A DNA stretch of 57,297 nt from Clostridium sp. MCC353 (GCF_018785315.1 NZ_WQPN01000093.1:1-57297), one strand, 5' to 3'. Counted from the first letter of the stretch, positions 43,192 to 52,046 are shown. The notes: a model not told the origin generated them from the letters alone. Translations and numbers: made by a program.

Positions 43192-44376
43192 ATGAGCAAA
43201 ATGAGGTTAATTCTGCGCTGGCACGGCGAAAAAGATCCGGTATCACTGAAACAATATTCACAGGTTCCCAACATCTATGGGATTGTGACGTCACTGTATC
43301 ATCTGCCGCTGGGCGTTGAGTGGGAGGAAACGGTAATCCGCGGGCTGGTACAGGAAGTGGAACGTTATGGCCTGAAACTGGAGATCGTGGACAGTTTCCG
43401 CGTGCATGAAGATATTAAAAGGGGATATGATACCAGGGACGCTTTGATTGAAAATTATAAGAAGAATATTAGAATGCTGGCAAGGTGTGGGATCAAGATC
43501 ATCTGCTATAATTTTATGCCGGTTTTTGATTGGACCAGAACGGATTTGGCGCATGTGCTTCCGGATGGGTCGGACTGCCTTTCCTTTGATATTGAAAAGG
43601 TTCAGGAGGTGGACCCGGACGAGGGGATTGACCTTCCAGGATGGGGGACAAATTATACTCAAAAGCAGCTTAGGGAGCTGTTGAAATCCTACGAAGGCAT
43701 CGGAGAAAAGGAGCTCTGGGAAAACTTTAAATATTTCCTGGACGCAGTTGTACCTGTTGCAGAAGAAGCGGGAATCATCCTGGCCCTGCATCCGGACGAT
43801 CCGCCCAGACCGATTTTTGGGCTGCCCCGTTTGGCTAAGAACGCAGAAGACTACAGGCGGATACTGAACTATATTGACAGTCCGTCTAACGCCATCACCT
43901 TCTGCACCGGATCGTTCGGTTCCACGGCGGACAATGACCTGCCTGCCATGATAAGGGAGTTCGGCGCCAGGAAGAAGATTCCATTTGTGCATTTCAGGAA
44001 TATTAAGCTGGAAGAGAACGGTGACTTTTACGAAACCGGCCATGTGACGGAGAGCGGATCACAGGACATGGGCGAGATCATGAGGGCGCTCCACGATACG
44101 GATTTTGACGGATACCTGCGCCCGGATCACGGCAGAAGAATCTGGGATGAGGCGTGGACGGAAAAAGAGGTGGTCCAGGCGGATGGTTCGGTAGTGATTG
44201 AGAAGAGGCCGGACGGCTGGAACGGTAAAAAGCCGGTTGCAGGTTATGGCCTGTTTGACCGGGCCCTGGGCGCTGCCTACGCGGTGGGGCTTTGGGAAGG
44301 GATTGCGAAGCAGAAGGCTGCGGACCGGAAGACTATGGATCAGAAGACTATGGACCAGAAGGCTGCGGACCGATAG
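43192..44376 (+). CDS. uxuA: mannonate dehydratase
   Basis: A 394-residue UxuA-family (TIM-barrel, xylose-isomerase-like) enzyme. Recognisable segments are WHGEKDPVSL, IKIICYNFMPVFDWTRTDL and LHPDDPPRPIFGLPR, with metal-ligand candidates in FCTGSFG, VHFRNIK and LRPDHGRRI. It dehydrates D-mannonate to 2-keto-3-deoxygluconate in glucuronate catabolism. The core ends near residue 372; the last 20 or so residues are a low-complexity tail (KAADRK, TMDQK repeats) encoded by short DNA repeats. UxaC, UxuB and KdgK/KdgA are not in the window. Confidence 0.92.
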   Translation: MSKMRLILRWHGEKDPVSLKQYSQVPNIYGIVTSLYHLPLGVEWEETVIRGLVQEVERYGLKLEIVDSFRVHEDIKRGYDTRDALIENYKKNIRMLARCGIKIICYNFMPVFDWTRTDLAHVLPDGSDCLSFDIEKVQEVDPDEGIDLPGWGTNYTQKQLRELLKSYEGIGEKELWENFKYFLDAVVPVAEEAGIILALHPDDPPRPIFGLPRLAKNAEDYRRILNYIDSPSNAITFCTGSFGSTADNDLPAMIREFGARKKIPFVHFRNIKLEENGDFYETGHVTESGSQDMGEIMRALHDTDFDGYLRPDHGRRIWDEAWTEKEVVQADGSVVIEKRPDGWNGKKPVAGYGLFDRALGAAYAVGLWEGIAKQKAADRKTMDQKTMDQKAADR

Positions 44377-44402
44377 TCTGCGGACCGGCAGGCTGCCGGT
44401 CG
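44311..44402 (+). repeat. short tandem repeats across the uxuA stop
   Basis: Units of about 15 bp (CAGAAGACTATGGAC, CAGAAGGCTGCGGAC) recur and continue past the stop codon as GTCTGCGGACCGGCAGGCTG. The stop therefore lies inside a repeat tract and could move if the tract changes length. Confidence 0.65.
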
Positions 44403-44541
44403 GGAATAAATCAGGACGGAGATATGGTATGTTTGGCAAATTGCCGGATATGCGGTATCTCCGTTATTTTTGACCAATTATCGTTAAATGTCTAAAGATG
44501 TCATTTAACTTAAAAATATAAAATGATTTTATTCAAAATAT

Positions 44542-44554
44542 GGTACAAAGTACC
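44542..44554. promoter_or_regulatory. 13-bp palindrome before the rpiR promoter
   Basis: GGTAC-AAA-GTACC, perfect, 18 bp upstream of the -35 box. Another dyad GTTAAATG/CATTTAAC lies at 44483-44509. Both may be operators. Confidence 0.45.
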
Positions 44555-44571
44555 GCATATTGTGTATAATA

Positions 44572-44609
44572 TTGACAACATTGTTCGTTATGATATCATG
44601 AAAACAGAA
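44572..44609 (+). promoter_or_regulatory. rpiR promoter with shared motif
   Basis: TTGACA (44572-44577) and TATCAT (44594-44599), spacer 16 bp. The -10 box lies in ATGATATCATGAAAACAGAA, a 19/20 match to the motif before uxuA. Its position suggests autorepression. Confidence 0.75.
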
Positions 44610-44624
44610 GACGGAGGAATACTG

Positions 44625-45470
44625 ATGAAAAGTGTACTGGTACGGTTACAAGAGTATTCAGCGCAGGCCAGCGGCGCTGAAAAGGGGATTCTCTCTAACC
44701 TGCTGACGAATCCGGAATCGTTCAGCGGCTGCAGCATTCATGAGCTTGCAGAGAGGACATTCTCATCGCCTTCCACAATCATCCGATTGTGCCATAAGAC
44801 TGGTTTTGATGGATATAAGGAATTTCAAAGATCTTTAATGTATGAACTGGCAGTCCGAAAGGAAGCAGACAAGAAACAGATGGATGAGATCAAAAGGGAC
44901 GACAGCCTGGAAGCGATTGTCGATAAGGTTACATATAAAAATATCGTCTCTCTTGAAAATACCAGAAAACTGGTGGATTTGTCCGTGCTGCAGCGCTGTG
45001 TGGAGCTGTTGAGGGAGTGCAGTTCTGTTTATTTATTCGGGATGGGGTCGTCCCTTCTCGTGGCCAGGGATGCTTATTTGAAATTTTTAAGGGTTAATAA
45101 GAGCTGCCATGTTTGTGACGACTGGCATGCCCAGCTTTTACAGGCCATGAATATCCGCCCGGACTGCGTGGCGATTATTATCAGTTATTCGGGCCTGACG
45201 CAGGAGATGATCCGGTGTGCAAAGGAAATCAGAAAAAAAGGCGCGCCCATCATTGTGATTTCGCGTTTTGAAGAATCGCCGCTGGCAAAACTGGCCGATT
45301 ATAATCTATGTGTGGCAGCTACGGAATTTATTATCAGAAGCGGCGCCATGTCATCCAGAATATCGCAGCTCAACATGATCGATATCCTGTATACCGCTTA
45401 TATGAACTGCAATTTTGATGACAGCATGAAGCAGCTTAGGCGCACCCACATTAATAAACCGGCAGAATGA
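44625..45470 (+). CDS. MurR/RpiR family regulator
   Basis: A 281-residue regulator with an N-terminal RpiR helix-turn-helix (about 1-75; SIHELAERTFSSPSTIIRLCHKTG cut here to its core idea) and a SIS phosphosugar-binding domain (about 115-245; LFGMGSSLLVARDAYLKF). It is followed by murQ and an ABC importer, so N-acetylmuramate-6-phosphate is one candidate ligand. The motif at its own promoter also precedes uxuA, so a hexuronate-related phosphosugar is also possible. The ATG after CGGAGGA was used; 34 upstream codons are open but overlap the promoter. Confidence 0.88.
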   Translation: MKSVLVRLQEYSAQASGAEKGILSNLLTNPESFSGCSIHELAERTFSSPSTIIRLCHKTGFDGYKEFQRSLMYELAVRKEADKKQMDEIKRDDSLEAIVDKVTYKNIVSLENTRKLVDLSVLQRCVELLRECSSVYLFGMGSSLLVARDAYLKFLRVNKSCHVCDDWHAQLLQAMNIRPDCVAIIISYSGLTQEMIRCAKEIRKKGAPIIVISRFEESPLAKLADYNLCVAATEFIIRSGAMSSRISQLNMIDILYTAYMNCNFDDSMKQLRRTHINKPAE

Positions 45471-45518
45471 GAAATAAAAAAGCTTGGGTCTTTTGAAGTG
45501 GTATGAGGAGGAAAACCG

Positions 45519-46415
45519 GTGCTTGATTTAGAAAATATGACAACAGAATCGAGAAATGCCCGTACAATTAACCTGGATCAGATGACGCCGCTGGAAATTG
45601 CCGGCGTGATGAACCAGGAAGACGGCCGCGTGATAGAAGCGGTGAAAAAGGTGCTGCCCCAGGTTGCCGCAGCAGTGAAATGGTGTACGGAAAGCCTGAG
45701 AAATGGCGGAAGAATTATTTATATGGGAGCAGGAACCAGCGGCCGTATGGGGCTTTTGGATGCGGTGGAATGCCCTCCCACATTCGGCGTATCGCCGGAC
45801 GTGGTGATCGGTCTTATAGCCGGAGGAGAATATGCATTTGTAAAAGCGGCAGAGGGGGCGGAAGACAGCCAGATTACCGGGGTGGAGGATTTAAAGAGAA
45901 TCGGTCTCACCTCCCGGGATACGGTGATCGGGATAGCGGCCAGCGGCCGGACGCCCTATGTGGTATATGGTTTGAAATATGCGAAAAAGACAGGGTGTAA
46001 AACGGCTGTCATCGTATGCAACCATAATTCTCCCATGGCTATGGAAGCGGATCTGGCAATTGAACCCATTGTCGGCCCGGAAGTGCTGACCGGCTCCACC
46101 CGTTTAAAATGCGGAACAGCTCAGAAAATGGTCCTGAACATGATATCCACAGCCAGCATGGTGGGGATCGGCAAGGCATATCAAAATCTGATGGTGGATG
46201 TGGTTCCAACCAATGATAAGCTGAAGGCAAGAGCGGAGAATATGGTTATGATGGCGGCTCAGTGCGGGCGTGAAGAGGCCAGAGAGGCCTTGGAAGCGGC
46301 TGAAGGGAATACCAAACTGGCAATTACAAAGGTCCTGCTTCATTGTGAAATCAATGAGGCCAGAAGATGTCTGGAACGTGCAGACGGCCATATCAGAGAG
46401 GCCTTAAACGTGTGA
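45519..46415 (+). CDS. murQ: N-acetylmuramic acid 6-phosphate etherase
   Basis: A 298-residue MurQ, the same length as the Escherichia coli enzyme. The SIS-domain signature GAGTSGRMGLLDAVECPPTF and the STRLKCGTAQKMVLN segment are present, with an N-terminal TESRNARTINLDQM. It cleaves the lactyl ether of MurNAc-6-P to GlcNAc-6-P and D-lactate. GTG start after GAGGAGGA. No PTS transporter or MurNAc kinase lies nearby to make its substrate; an ABC importer follows instead. Confidence 0.95.
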   Translation: MLDLENMTTESRNARTINLDQMTPLEIAGVMNQEDGRVIEAVKKVLPQVAAAVKWCTESLRNGGRIIYMGAGTSGRMGLLDAVECPPTFGVSPDVVIGLIAGGEYAFVKAAEGAEDSQITGVEDLKRIGLTSRDTVIGIAASGRTPYVVYGLKYAKKTGCKTAVIVCNHNSPMAMEADLAIEPIVGPEVLTGSTRLKCGTAQKMVLNMISTASMVGIGKAYQNLMVDVVPTNDKLKARAENMVMMAAQCGREEAREALEAAEGNTKLAITKVLLHCEINEARRCLERADGHIREALNV

Positions 46416-46471
46416 AAGGGAAACTTATTCATAAAGTCTTAGCTGTGTAAAACGGCGGAATCGAGGGTAAT

Positions 46472-47632
46472 ATGAAAAAAATTATCAGTGTGTTAACAGC
46501 AGCGAGTTTAGTTCTCACCTGTGCCGGCTGTTCACCGGCCACAAAAGAAACGGCGGCAGCGAAAGCCGGGGAGACAACCGTTCAGGAAACAACCGCTCCG
46601 GAAACGAAAACGGAGGCAGCCCAGGAAGAGAAAAAAACGGAACCAGAGGGCGGAAATGGGACGGAAAATAAGCCGGAAGGCGGAAAACTGGTACTGTATA
46701 CATCAACAGCCCAGGATAATCTGGATATTGTGCTCCCGGCATTTGAAGAAGCTACAGGTATTAAGGTGGAATTGATCCGCGGTTCAACAGGAGAGATCAA
46801 CGCCAGAATCCAGGCAGAAGCACAGAACCCTTATGGCGATGTAGCGTGGATTCCAGAAAGCTATATTCTCAGCGACACTTCCTATTTTGAATCCTATATT
46901 TCGGAAAATGACAGCCTTTATGACCAGGCGTTCAGGAATACATCCGGTTATGCAACAAATATCAATTACGCCATTCCCGTCATCATTTACAATAAGGAAC
47001 TGGTGGATTTTGAAATTACAGGGTATGCTGATCTTCTGAAACCTGAATTAAAGGGAAAGATCGCCATGGGCAATGCGGCTTCCAGCTCCAGCGCCTACAA
47101 TCAGTTGGAAAATATGGTGCTGGCCATGGGAAAAGGAGACACCCTGGATGAAAAAGTGGATTCGGATGAGGCCTGGGCCTATGTTGAGGAATTTTTAAAG
47201 AATCTGGACGGCATCATTGTGGACAGCTCCAGCGCTACCTATAAAGGCGTGCTTTCCGGGGAATACGCGGTCGGCATGTCCTGGGATACCCCTGCCCAGG
47301 AATACCTGGCAGATAAGGTGGAAAATGTGGGCGTAGTCTATATGGAAGAAGGCGTTATTCCAAAACAGAGTTCCGTAGCGGTCATTAAAAATGCATCAAA
47401 TATGGAAAATGCCAAGAAGTTTGTGGATTATATGTCCAGCAAAGAAGGGCAGTCTGTCTTAGGCGCAAAGGTCTTAGGCGCCAACCCGCTGATGAGCGGC
47501 GTGGAGATTGCGGACTATAAGATGGATATTTCTTCTCTGCATACCATTCCGATCACCACCCAGTGGTCGGCAGATAAAAAAGAAGATATTTTGAAACGGT
47601 ATGAGGATTTGTATCTGGACATTCTGGAATAA
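46472..47632 (+). CDS. ABC substrate-binding lipoprotein, iron/polyamine type
   Basis: A 386-residue family 1 binding protein with lipobox CAGC (Cys20), a Glu/Thr-rich linker and a mature domain beginning KLVLYTSTAQDNLDIVLPAF. This opening and the ISALPYADLL-like segment ITGYADLLKPELKGKIAMGN resemble FutA/FbpA and 2-aminoethylphosphonate receptors. Tyr pairs typical of Fe3+ coordination were not confirmed, so the ligand may be a small organic anion or sugar. It heads an SBP-ATPase-permease cluster after murQ. Confidence 0.85.
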   Translation: MKKIISVLTAASLVLTCAGCSPATKETAAAKAGETTVQETTAPETKTEAAQEEKKTEPEGGNGTENKPEGGKLVLYTSTAQDNLDIVLPAFEEATGIKVELIRGSTGEINARIQAEAQNPYGDVAWIPESYILSDTSYFESYISENDSLYDQAFRNTSGYATNINYAIPVIIYNKELVDFEITGYADLLKPELKGKIAMGNAASSSSAYNQLENMVLAMGKGDTLDEKVDSDEAWAYVEEFLKNLDGIIVDSSSATYKGVLSGEYAVGMSWDTPAQEYLADKVENVGVVYMEEGVIPKQSSVAVIKNASNMENAKKFVDYMSSKEGQSVLGAKVLGANPLMSGVEIADYKMDISSLHTIPITTQWSADKKEDILKRYEDLYLDILE

Positions 47633-47644
47633 GAGGGAAAACAT

Positions 47645-48739
47645 ATGAGCGTTTCAATTAAGATCGAGCACGCGGTTAAAAAGTATGGGGATAAGGTCAT
47701 AATACCCGACCTGTCACTAAACATCCGCCAGGGAGAGTTTTTTACTCTCCTTGGCTCCAGCGGCTGTGGCAAGACCACACTCCTCAGAATGATTGCCGGA
47801 TTTAATACGATTGAGGGAGGCAGCTTTTATTTTAATGACAAGCTGATCAACCATCTGCCGCCTTACAACAGAAATATTGGAATGGTATTTCAAAACTATG
47901 CGGTATTTCCCCACATGACGGCGGAAAAAAATGTGGGTTACGGCCTGAAACAGCGGAAGATTAAGGACCCGGAGTATTCAAAAAGAGTGAACGATATCCT
48001 GGATGTGGTTCAGATTGCAGGTTTGAAGGACCGCCTCCCTTCTGATATGAGCGGAGGCCAGCAGCAGCGGATTGCGCTGGCACGGGCGATTGTTATCCAG
48101 CCGGATGTGCTTCTTATGGATGAACCTCTAAGCAATCTGGATGCCAAACTCCGTGTGGAGATGAGGCTTGCTATTAAAAATATACAGAACCAATATAAAA
48201 TCACCACATTATACGTAACCCACGATCAGGAAGAGGCCCTTTCCATGTCGGACCGGATTGCGGTTATGAATAAAGGCGTGATTCAGCAGATCGGCACTCC
48301 GGTGGAAGTCTACTGCCGGCCCTCCAACCTGTTTGTGGCCACATTTATCGGCCAGAGCAATTTGTTTGACTGTGAAGTTGTGAAAAGAGGCACCCAAACC
48401 TTTGTAAAATTTTTCGACGGAAGTGAATATCAAACCAGCAGGTTAACGTCTTCTGTGAACCACGGACAGAAAGTGAAAGCGGTCATCCGGCCTACGGAAT
48501 TGAGTTTTCAGGAGAAAGGAATCCGGGGAGAAGTTGAGGAGAATATTTTCCTGGGAACTGAAATGCGCTACATTATCAGGATGGCGGACGGCAGTAAGGT
48601 GGAAATTTCCCAGGATATCAAAAAAAGAATGAGATTGCCCGGAGATCAGGTGACGCTTGGATTTGATATGGAAGAAATCAATTTGTTTGATATGGAGAGC
48701 GGTGATTCGCTGATGAAGGATGTGAAGAAGCATGAATAG
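47645..48739 (+). CDS. ABC transporter ATP-binding protein (PotA/FbpC type)
   Basis: A 364-residue ATPase: Walker A GSSGCGKTT (37-45), Q-loop in GMVFQNYAVFPHM, signature MSGGQQQR, Walker B VLLMDEPLSNLDAKL and switch histidine in THDQEEA. A C-terminal TOBE domain (about 285-350) is typical of CUT1/Fbp/Pot importers. The stop overlaps the permease start by 8 bp. It could in principle also energise the ATPase-less sugar permeases at 8489-10248, though this is unlikely at that distance. Confidence 0.93.
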   Translation: MSVSIKIEHAVKKYGDKVIIPDLSLNIRQGEFFTLLGSSGCGKTTLLRMIAGFNTIEGGSFYFNDKLINHLPPYNRNIGMVFQNYAVFPHMTAEKNVGYGLKQRKIKDPEYSKRVNDILDVVQIAGLKDRLPSDMSGGQQQRIALARAIVIQPDVLLMDEPLSNLDAKLRVEMRLAIKNIQNQYKITTLYVTHDQEEALSMSDRIAVMNKGVIQQIGTPVEVYCRPSNLFVATFIGQSNLFDCEVVKRGTQTFVKFFDGSEYQTSRLTSSVNHGQKVKAVIRPTELSFQEKGIRGEVEENIFLGTEMRYIIRMADGSKVEISQDIKKRMRLPGDQVTLGFDMEEINLFDMESGDSLMKDVKKHE

Positions 48740-50384
48740 AAAAAGAATGAGGATTGACGGGTGGACGCTGATTTCCATAATCTGTTTTGTCTATTTTGGT
48801 ATCTTCTTCATCTACCCCATATCAAAAATACTGATAAACAGTGTCTATGACTCAGCGGCAGGAACCTTTCAGTTTGATACGTTTATCAAATTTTTCAGCA
48901 AAAAATATTACACCAATACGATCATCAACAGCTTAAAAGTGACCACTCTTGCCACCTTTCTGACGTGCGCGGCAGGCACTGCTTTGGCCTATATCAGCAG
49001 GACCATAAAGATCAAAGGCAAAGGGCTCATCGATATCATGCTGATGATATCGGTTGTTTCCCCGCCGTTTATCGGCGCGTACTCCTGGGTCATTTTGCTG
49101 GGCAGGGCCGGGCTCATTACCGGTTTATTGAAGAAAATCGGAATTAATTACGGCGGGATCTATGGGTTTGGCGGAATTCTTCTTGTATTCACCCTGAAGC
49201 TGATGCCGCTCGTGTATCTCTATGTTTCAGGGGCGCTGAAGAATATGGACAGCTCTCTGATTGAGGCGGCGGAAAGCCTGGGCAGCAAAGGATGGAACCG
49301 GATACGGGAAATCGTGATTCCGCTGATCCTTCCCACGATTCTGGGATCGGGGTTGTTGGTATTTATGAGGATACTGGCTGATTTTGGTACGCCGAAACTC
49401 ATTGGAGAAGGATACCGGACGCTGCCCACCCTGATTTATGATTCTTTTATTGGGGACGTGTCCAATGACAAAACGCTGGCAGCCACAATCAGTGTGGTGA
49501 TCATTTTATTTACTACGGTGATTTTCCTCTTGCAGCGTTATGTATCAGGGCGGAAAAAGATCGAGATGTCCGCGCTGAGGCCGGTGGAACCCAGGAAAGA
49601 AACGGGGGTTAAGAATGTGCTGGCGCATTTGTTTGTCTATCTGTGTGCTGGTTTTGCCATTCTTCCCATGCTGGTAGTCTTGTACAATTCGTTTCAAAAG
49701 ACAAAAGGCACTCTGTTCATAGGCGGGTTTACACTGGAAAACTATACGAAATCCCTGGAAACCATGGGCATGACTATAAAAAATACATTTTTGTTCTCTG
49801 CCATTGCCCTGGCCATCATTATTACATTGGGGGTTGTGATCGCCTATACTTCGGTCCGCAGACGGAATAAACTCACATCATTTCTGGATGTGATCTCCAT
49901 GTTTCCGTATATCATACCGGGGTCTGTGCTGGGCATCGCCCTGATCCTTTCTTTTAATAAAAAACCGCTGTTACTGAGCGGAACAGCGGTGATCATTATC
50001 ATGGCCTGGGTCATCAGAAGGCTGCCTTATACAATCCGGAGCAGCGAGGCGATTCTCAGGCAGATTGACCTTGGGGTGGAAGAGGCGTCTCTGAGCCTGG
50101 GAGCCAATGGATTCAAAACATTTGTATGCATTACGCTGCCCATGATGGCCAGCGGGATTATGTCCGGCGCCATCATGAGCTGGCTGTCGATCATCACTGA
50201 GCTGAGCGCTTCTGTCATGCTTTGGGTGACCTCTACCCAGACCATTACCATTGCAATTTATTTTCAGGTGATGGACGGAAACTACGGGACAGCGTCCGCC
50301 CTGTCCTCCATGCTCAGCCTGCTGACCGTCTGTGTTCTGCTTTTATTCTTTAAATTAACAGGCAAGAGAGAAATAGAGTTATAA
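48732..50384 (+). CDS. ABC permease with two fused transmembrane halves (FbpB type)
   Basis: A 550-residue permease with about twelve helices and two EAA loops, LIEAAESLGSKGWNRIREI in the first half and VEEASLSLGANGFKTFVCI in the second, so one chain makes the whole channel as in FbpB/AfuB. Its stop lies within the 3' end of the convergent MATE gene, a 6-bp overlap, leaving no dedicated terminator. Confidence 0.92.
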   Translation: MNRKRMRIDGWTLISIICFVYFGIFFIYPISKILINSVYDSAAGTFQFDTFIKFFSKKYYTNTIINSLKVTTLATFLTCAAGTALAYISRTIKIKGKGLIDIMLMISVVSPPFIGAYSWVILLGRAGLITGLLKKIGINYGGIYGFGGILLVFTLKLMPLVYLYVSGALKNMDSSLIEAAESLGSKGWNRIREIVIPLILPTILGSGLLVFMRILADFGTPKLIGEGYRTLPTLIYDSFIGDVSNDKTLAATISVVIILFTTVIFLLQRYVSGRKKIEMSALRPVEPRKETGVKNVLAHLFVYLCAGFAILPMLVVLYNSFQKTKGTLFIGGFTLENYTKSLETMGMTIKNTFLFSAIALAIIITLGVVIAYTSVRRRNKLTSFLDVISMFPYIIPGSVLGIALILSFNKKPLLLSGTAVIIIMAWVIRRLPYTIRSSEAILRQIDLGVEEASLSLGANGFKTFVCITLPMMASGIMSGAIMSWLSIITELSASVMLWVTSTQTITIAIYFQVMDGNYGTASALSSMLSLLTVCVLLLFFKLTGKREIEL

Positions 50385-51824
50385 CAGGGCGCTGGGCGCC
50401 GCCTGTCTGGAAGGGCAGACGTCTGCCGGAACATCGGTTTCGGTGGAGGTCTGTCCTTCTTTCTGCTTCAGATGCCGGAAAATATAGCCAGTGACAAAGA
50501 ACACAGCGATCAGTGTAACGATATCCGAGACTGGGGCGCTGTATAAGGTTCCGGTCAGCCCCATATAGCGGGGCAGGATCAAAACTAAAGGCACACTGAG
50601 GATAAAATCACGGAGAAGTGACAATCCGGTGGATAAGAACGGTTTTCCAAGGGCCTGGAGGAATATGCTGGTGGCTTTCTGGATACAGCAGAATAAAATT
50701 GTGGACAGGAACAGGCGGAAGGCCATAACTGCGAATTCATTGTATAAGTCGCTTTCACTTCCGAATATGGAAATGATCTGCTGCGGAAATGCCTCAAAAC
50801 AGATGGTGGCTATGATTCCCACACAGGCTTCCGCCATTAGCATGGTTTTAAATATCTCTTTTACCCGTCTGTATTTACCGGCTCCGTAGTTAAATCCGAT
50901 AATTGGCTGGGAACCTGCAGCGATGCCTACCACGACAGCGATGACAATCTGGAAGACTTTCATCACGATGCCTACAACCGTTAGAGGGATATCAGCTCCG
51001 TATTTGGACTGGGCCCCGTAAGTGACAAGGGTGTTGTTCATAACAGCCATGATGATAACGATGGAAATCTGGGTCAAAAAGCTGCTGATGCCCAAAGGCA
51101 GGAATTTTTTCATCACACTAAGATCAGGCAGAAAGCTGTCCCTGCTCAGATGAAAGGTTTTTGTGTGGATCAGATAATAACCGGCCAAAATAGCGGAAAT
51201 GATCTGCCCGGTAATGGTGGCCGCCGCCGCTCCGGCCATGCCCCAGTGCAGCACGAAAATCGCCACAGGATCTAAGATCACGTTGATTACAGCTCCGATC
51301 AATGTGGAAAGCATGGCGAACTGGGGATTTCCGTCCGCCCTTATGATGGAATTCATGCTGTTGGCAAACATAAAAAATGGTATGCCCATAATAATATAGA
51401 AGAAATACTCTTTGGCATAGCCGATATTGCCTTCCGTGGCGCCGAAGGCCCACAGCAGGTTATCCCGGGAAAGGGCGACAAACAGAGTGAAAATAAGGCT
51501 GACCGCTATGATAAATGATACCGCGTTTCCCACGCTCTTTTTCGCTCTTTTTTCGTCCTTCATACCCTGGCAGATGCTGAGATAGGCGGCGCATCCGTCT
51601 CCTGTGAGCAGGGCCAGGGAAAGGGCAATCACGGTGACCGGAAAGATGATGTTGGTGGCTCCATTTCCCAGATATCCGATTCCTCTTCCGATAAATATCT
51701 GGTCGACGATATTGTACAGAGATGAAACGAGAAGTGACATGATGCAGGGAATGGAGAATTTCATCATCAGTTTTCCGATCTTCCCCTCTGCCAGGTATTG
51801 ATTTGTATTTAATGTGTGTTCCAT
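50379..51824 (-). CDS. MATE family efflux transporter
   Basis: A 481-residue antiporter of the MATE/DinF superfamily with twelve expected helices in two similar halves (LVSSLYNIVDQIFIGRGIG; GIAAGSQPIIGFNYGAGKYR cut to its core). It exports drugs or metabolites using Na+ or H+. Start ATG follows TGGAGGTAATTT. A terminator-like hairpin sits in the leader just upstream, consistent with attenuation control. The acidic C-terminal tail (TETDVPADVCPS) is unusual and falls in the overlap region with the ABC permease. Confidence 0.9.
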   Translation of the reverse strand: MEHTLNTNQYLAEGKIGKLMMKFSIPCIMSLLVSSLYNIVDQIFIGRGIGYLGNGATNIIFPVTVIALSLALLTGDGCAAYLSICQGMKDEKRAKKSVGNAVSFIIAVSLIFTLFVALSRDNLLWAFGATEGNIGYAKEYFFYIIMGIPFFMFANSMNSIIRADGNPQFAMLSTLIGAVINVILDPVAIFVLHWGMAGAAAATITGQIISAILAGYYLIHTKTFHLSRDSFLPDLSVMKKFLPLGISSFLTQISIVIIMAVMNNTLVTYGAQSKYGADIPLTVVGIVMKVFQIVIAVVVGIAAGSQPIIGFNYGAGKYRRVKEIFKTMLMAEACVGIIATICFEAFPQQIISIFGSESDLYNEFAVMAFRLFLSTILFCCIQKATSIFLQALGKPFLSTGLSLLRDFILSVPLVLILPRYMGLTGTLYSAPVSDIVTLIAVFFVTGYIFRHLKQKEGQTSTETDVPADVCPSRQAAPSALL

Positions 51825-51841
51825 AAATTACCTCCATTTTC

Positions 51842-51897
51842 AAAAATAAAACGGCTGCATCAGCGACGAGAGACCTTCTCATCATTGATACAGCCGT
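51842..51897 (-). promoter_or_regulatory. terminator-like attenuator in the MATE leader
   Basis: Read on the minus strand, ACGGCTGTATCA pairs with TGATGCAGCCGT (one G-U) and is followed by TTTATTTTTG. An inner GATGAGAAGG/TCTCTCGTC pairing fills the loop. The hairpin ends about 15 bp before the MATE ribosome binding site, so termination here would silence the gene. Confidence 0.7.
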
Positions 51898-51982
51898 TCT
51901 GCAGCTTATATCCTAGCACATTTTTTGGAGCGGTGTAATTGGCAATGGTACACAAAGATTTACCTCGGTATATATGTGCAGA

Positions 51983-52046
51983 ATGCCTGCATCCGCTATG
52001 TTTTCGTACGGTCCGCGCAGTAAATGTGCAGACCTATCTGAACCGT
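51983..52046. repeat. 64-bp REP-like repeat, copy 2
   Basis: Same orientation as 25557-25620, sharing GTACGGTCCGCGCAGTAAAT. It lies in the 295-bp gap between MATE and LysR genes, where nothing else was recognised apart from a weak promoter-like AT-rich stretch. Confidence 0.8.

Noticed and set aside
51460-51885. 141-codon frame starting in the MATE leader
   Set aside because: Overlaps the MATE gene in another frame and shows no domain; only its first codons might serve as a leader peptide.
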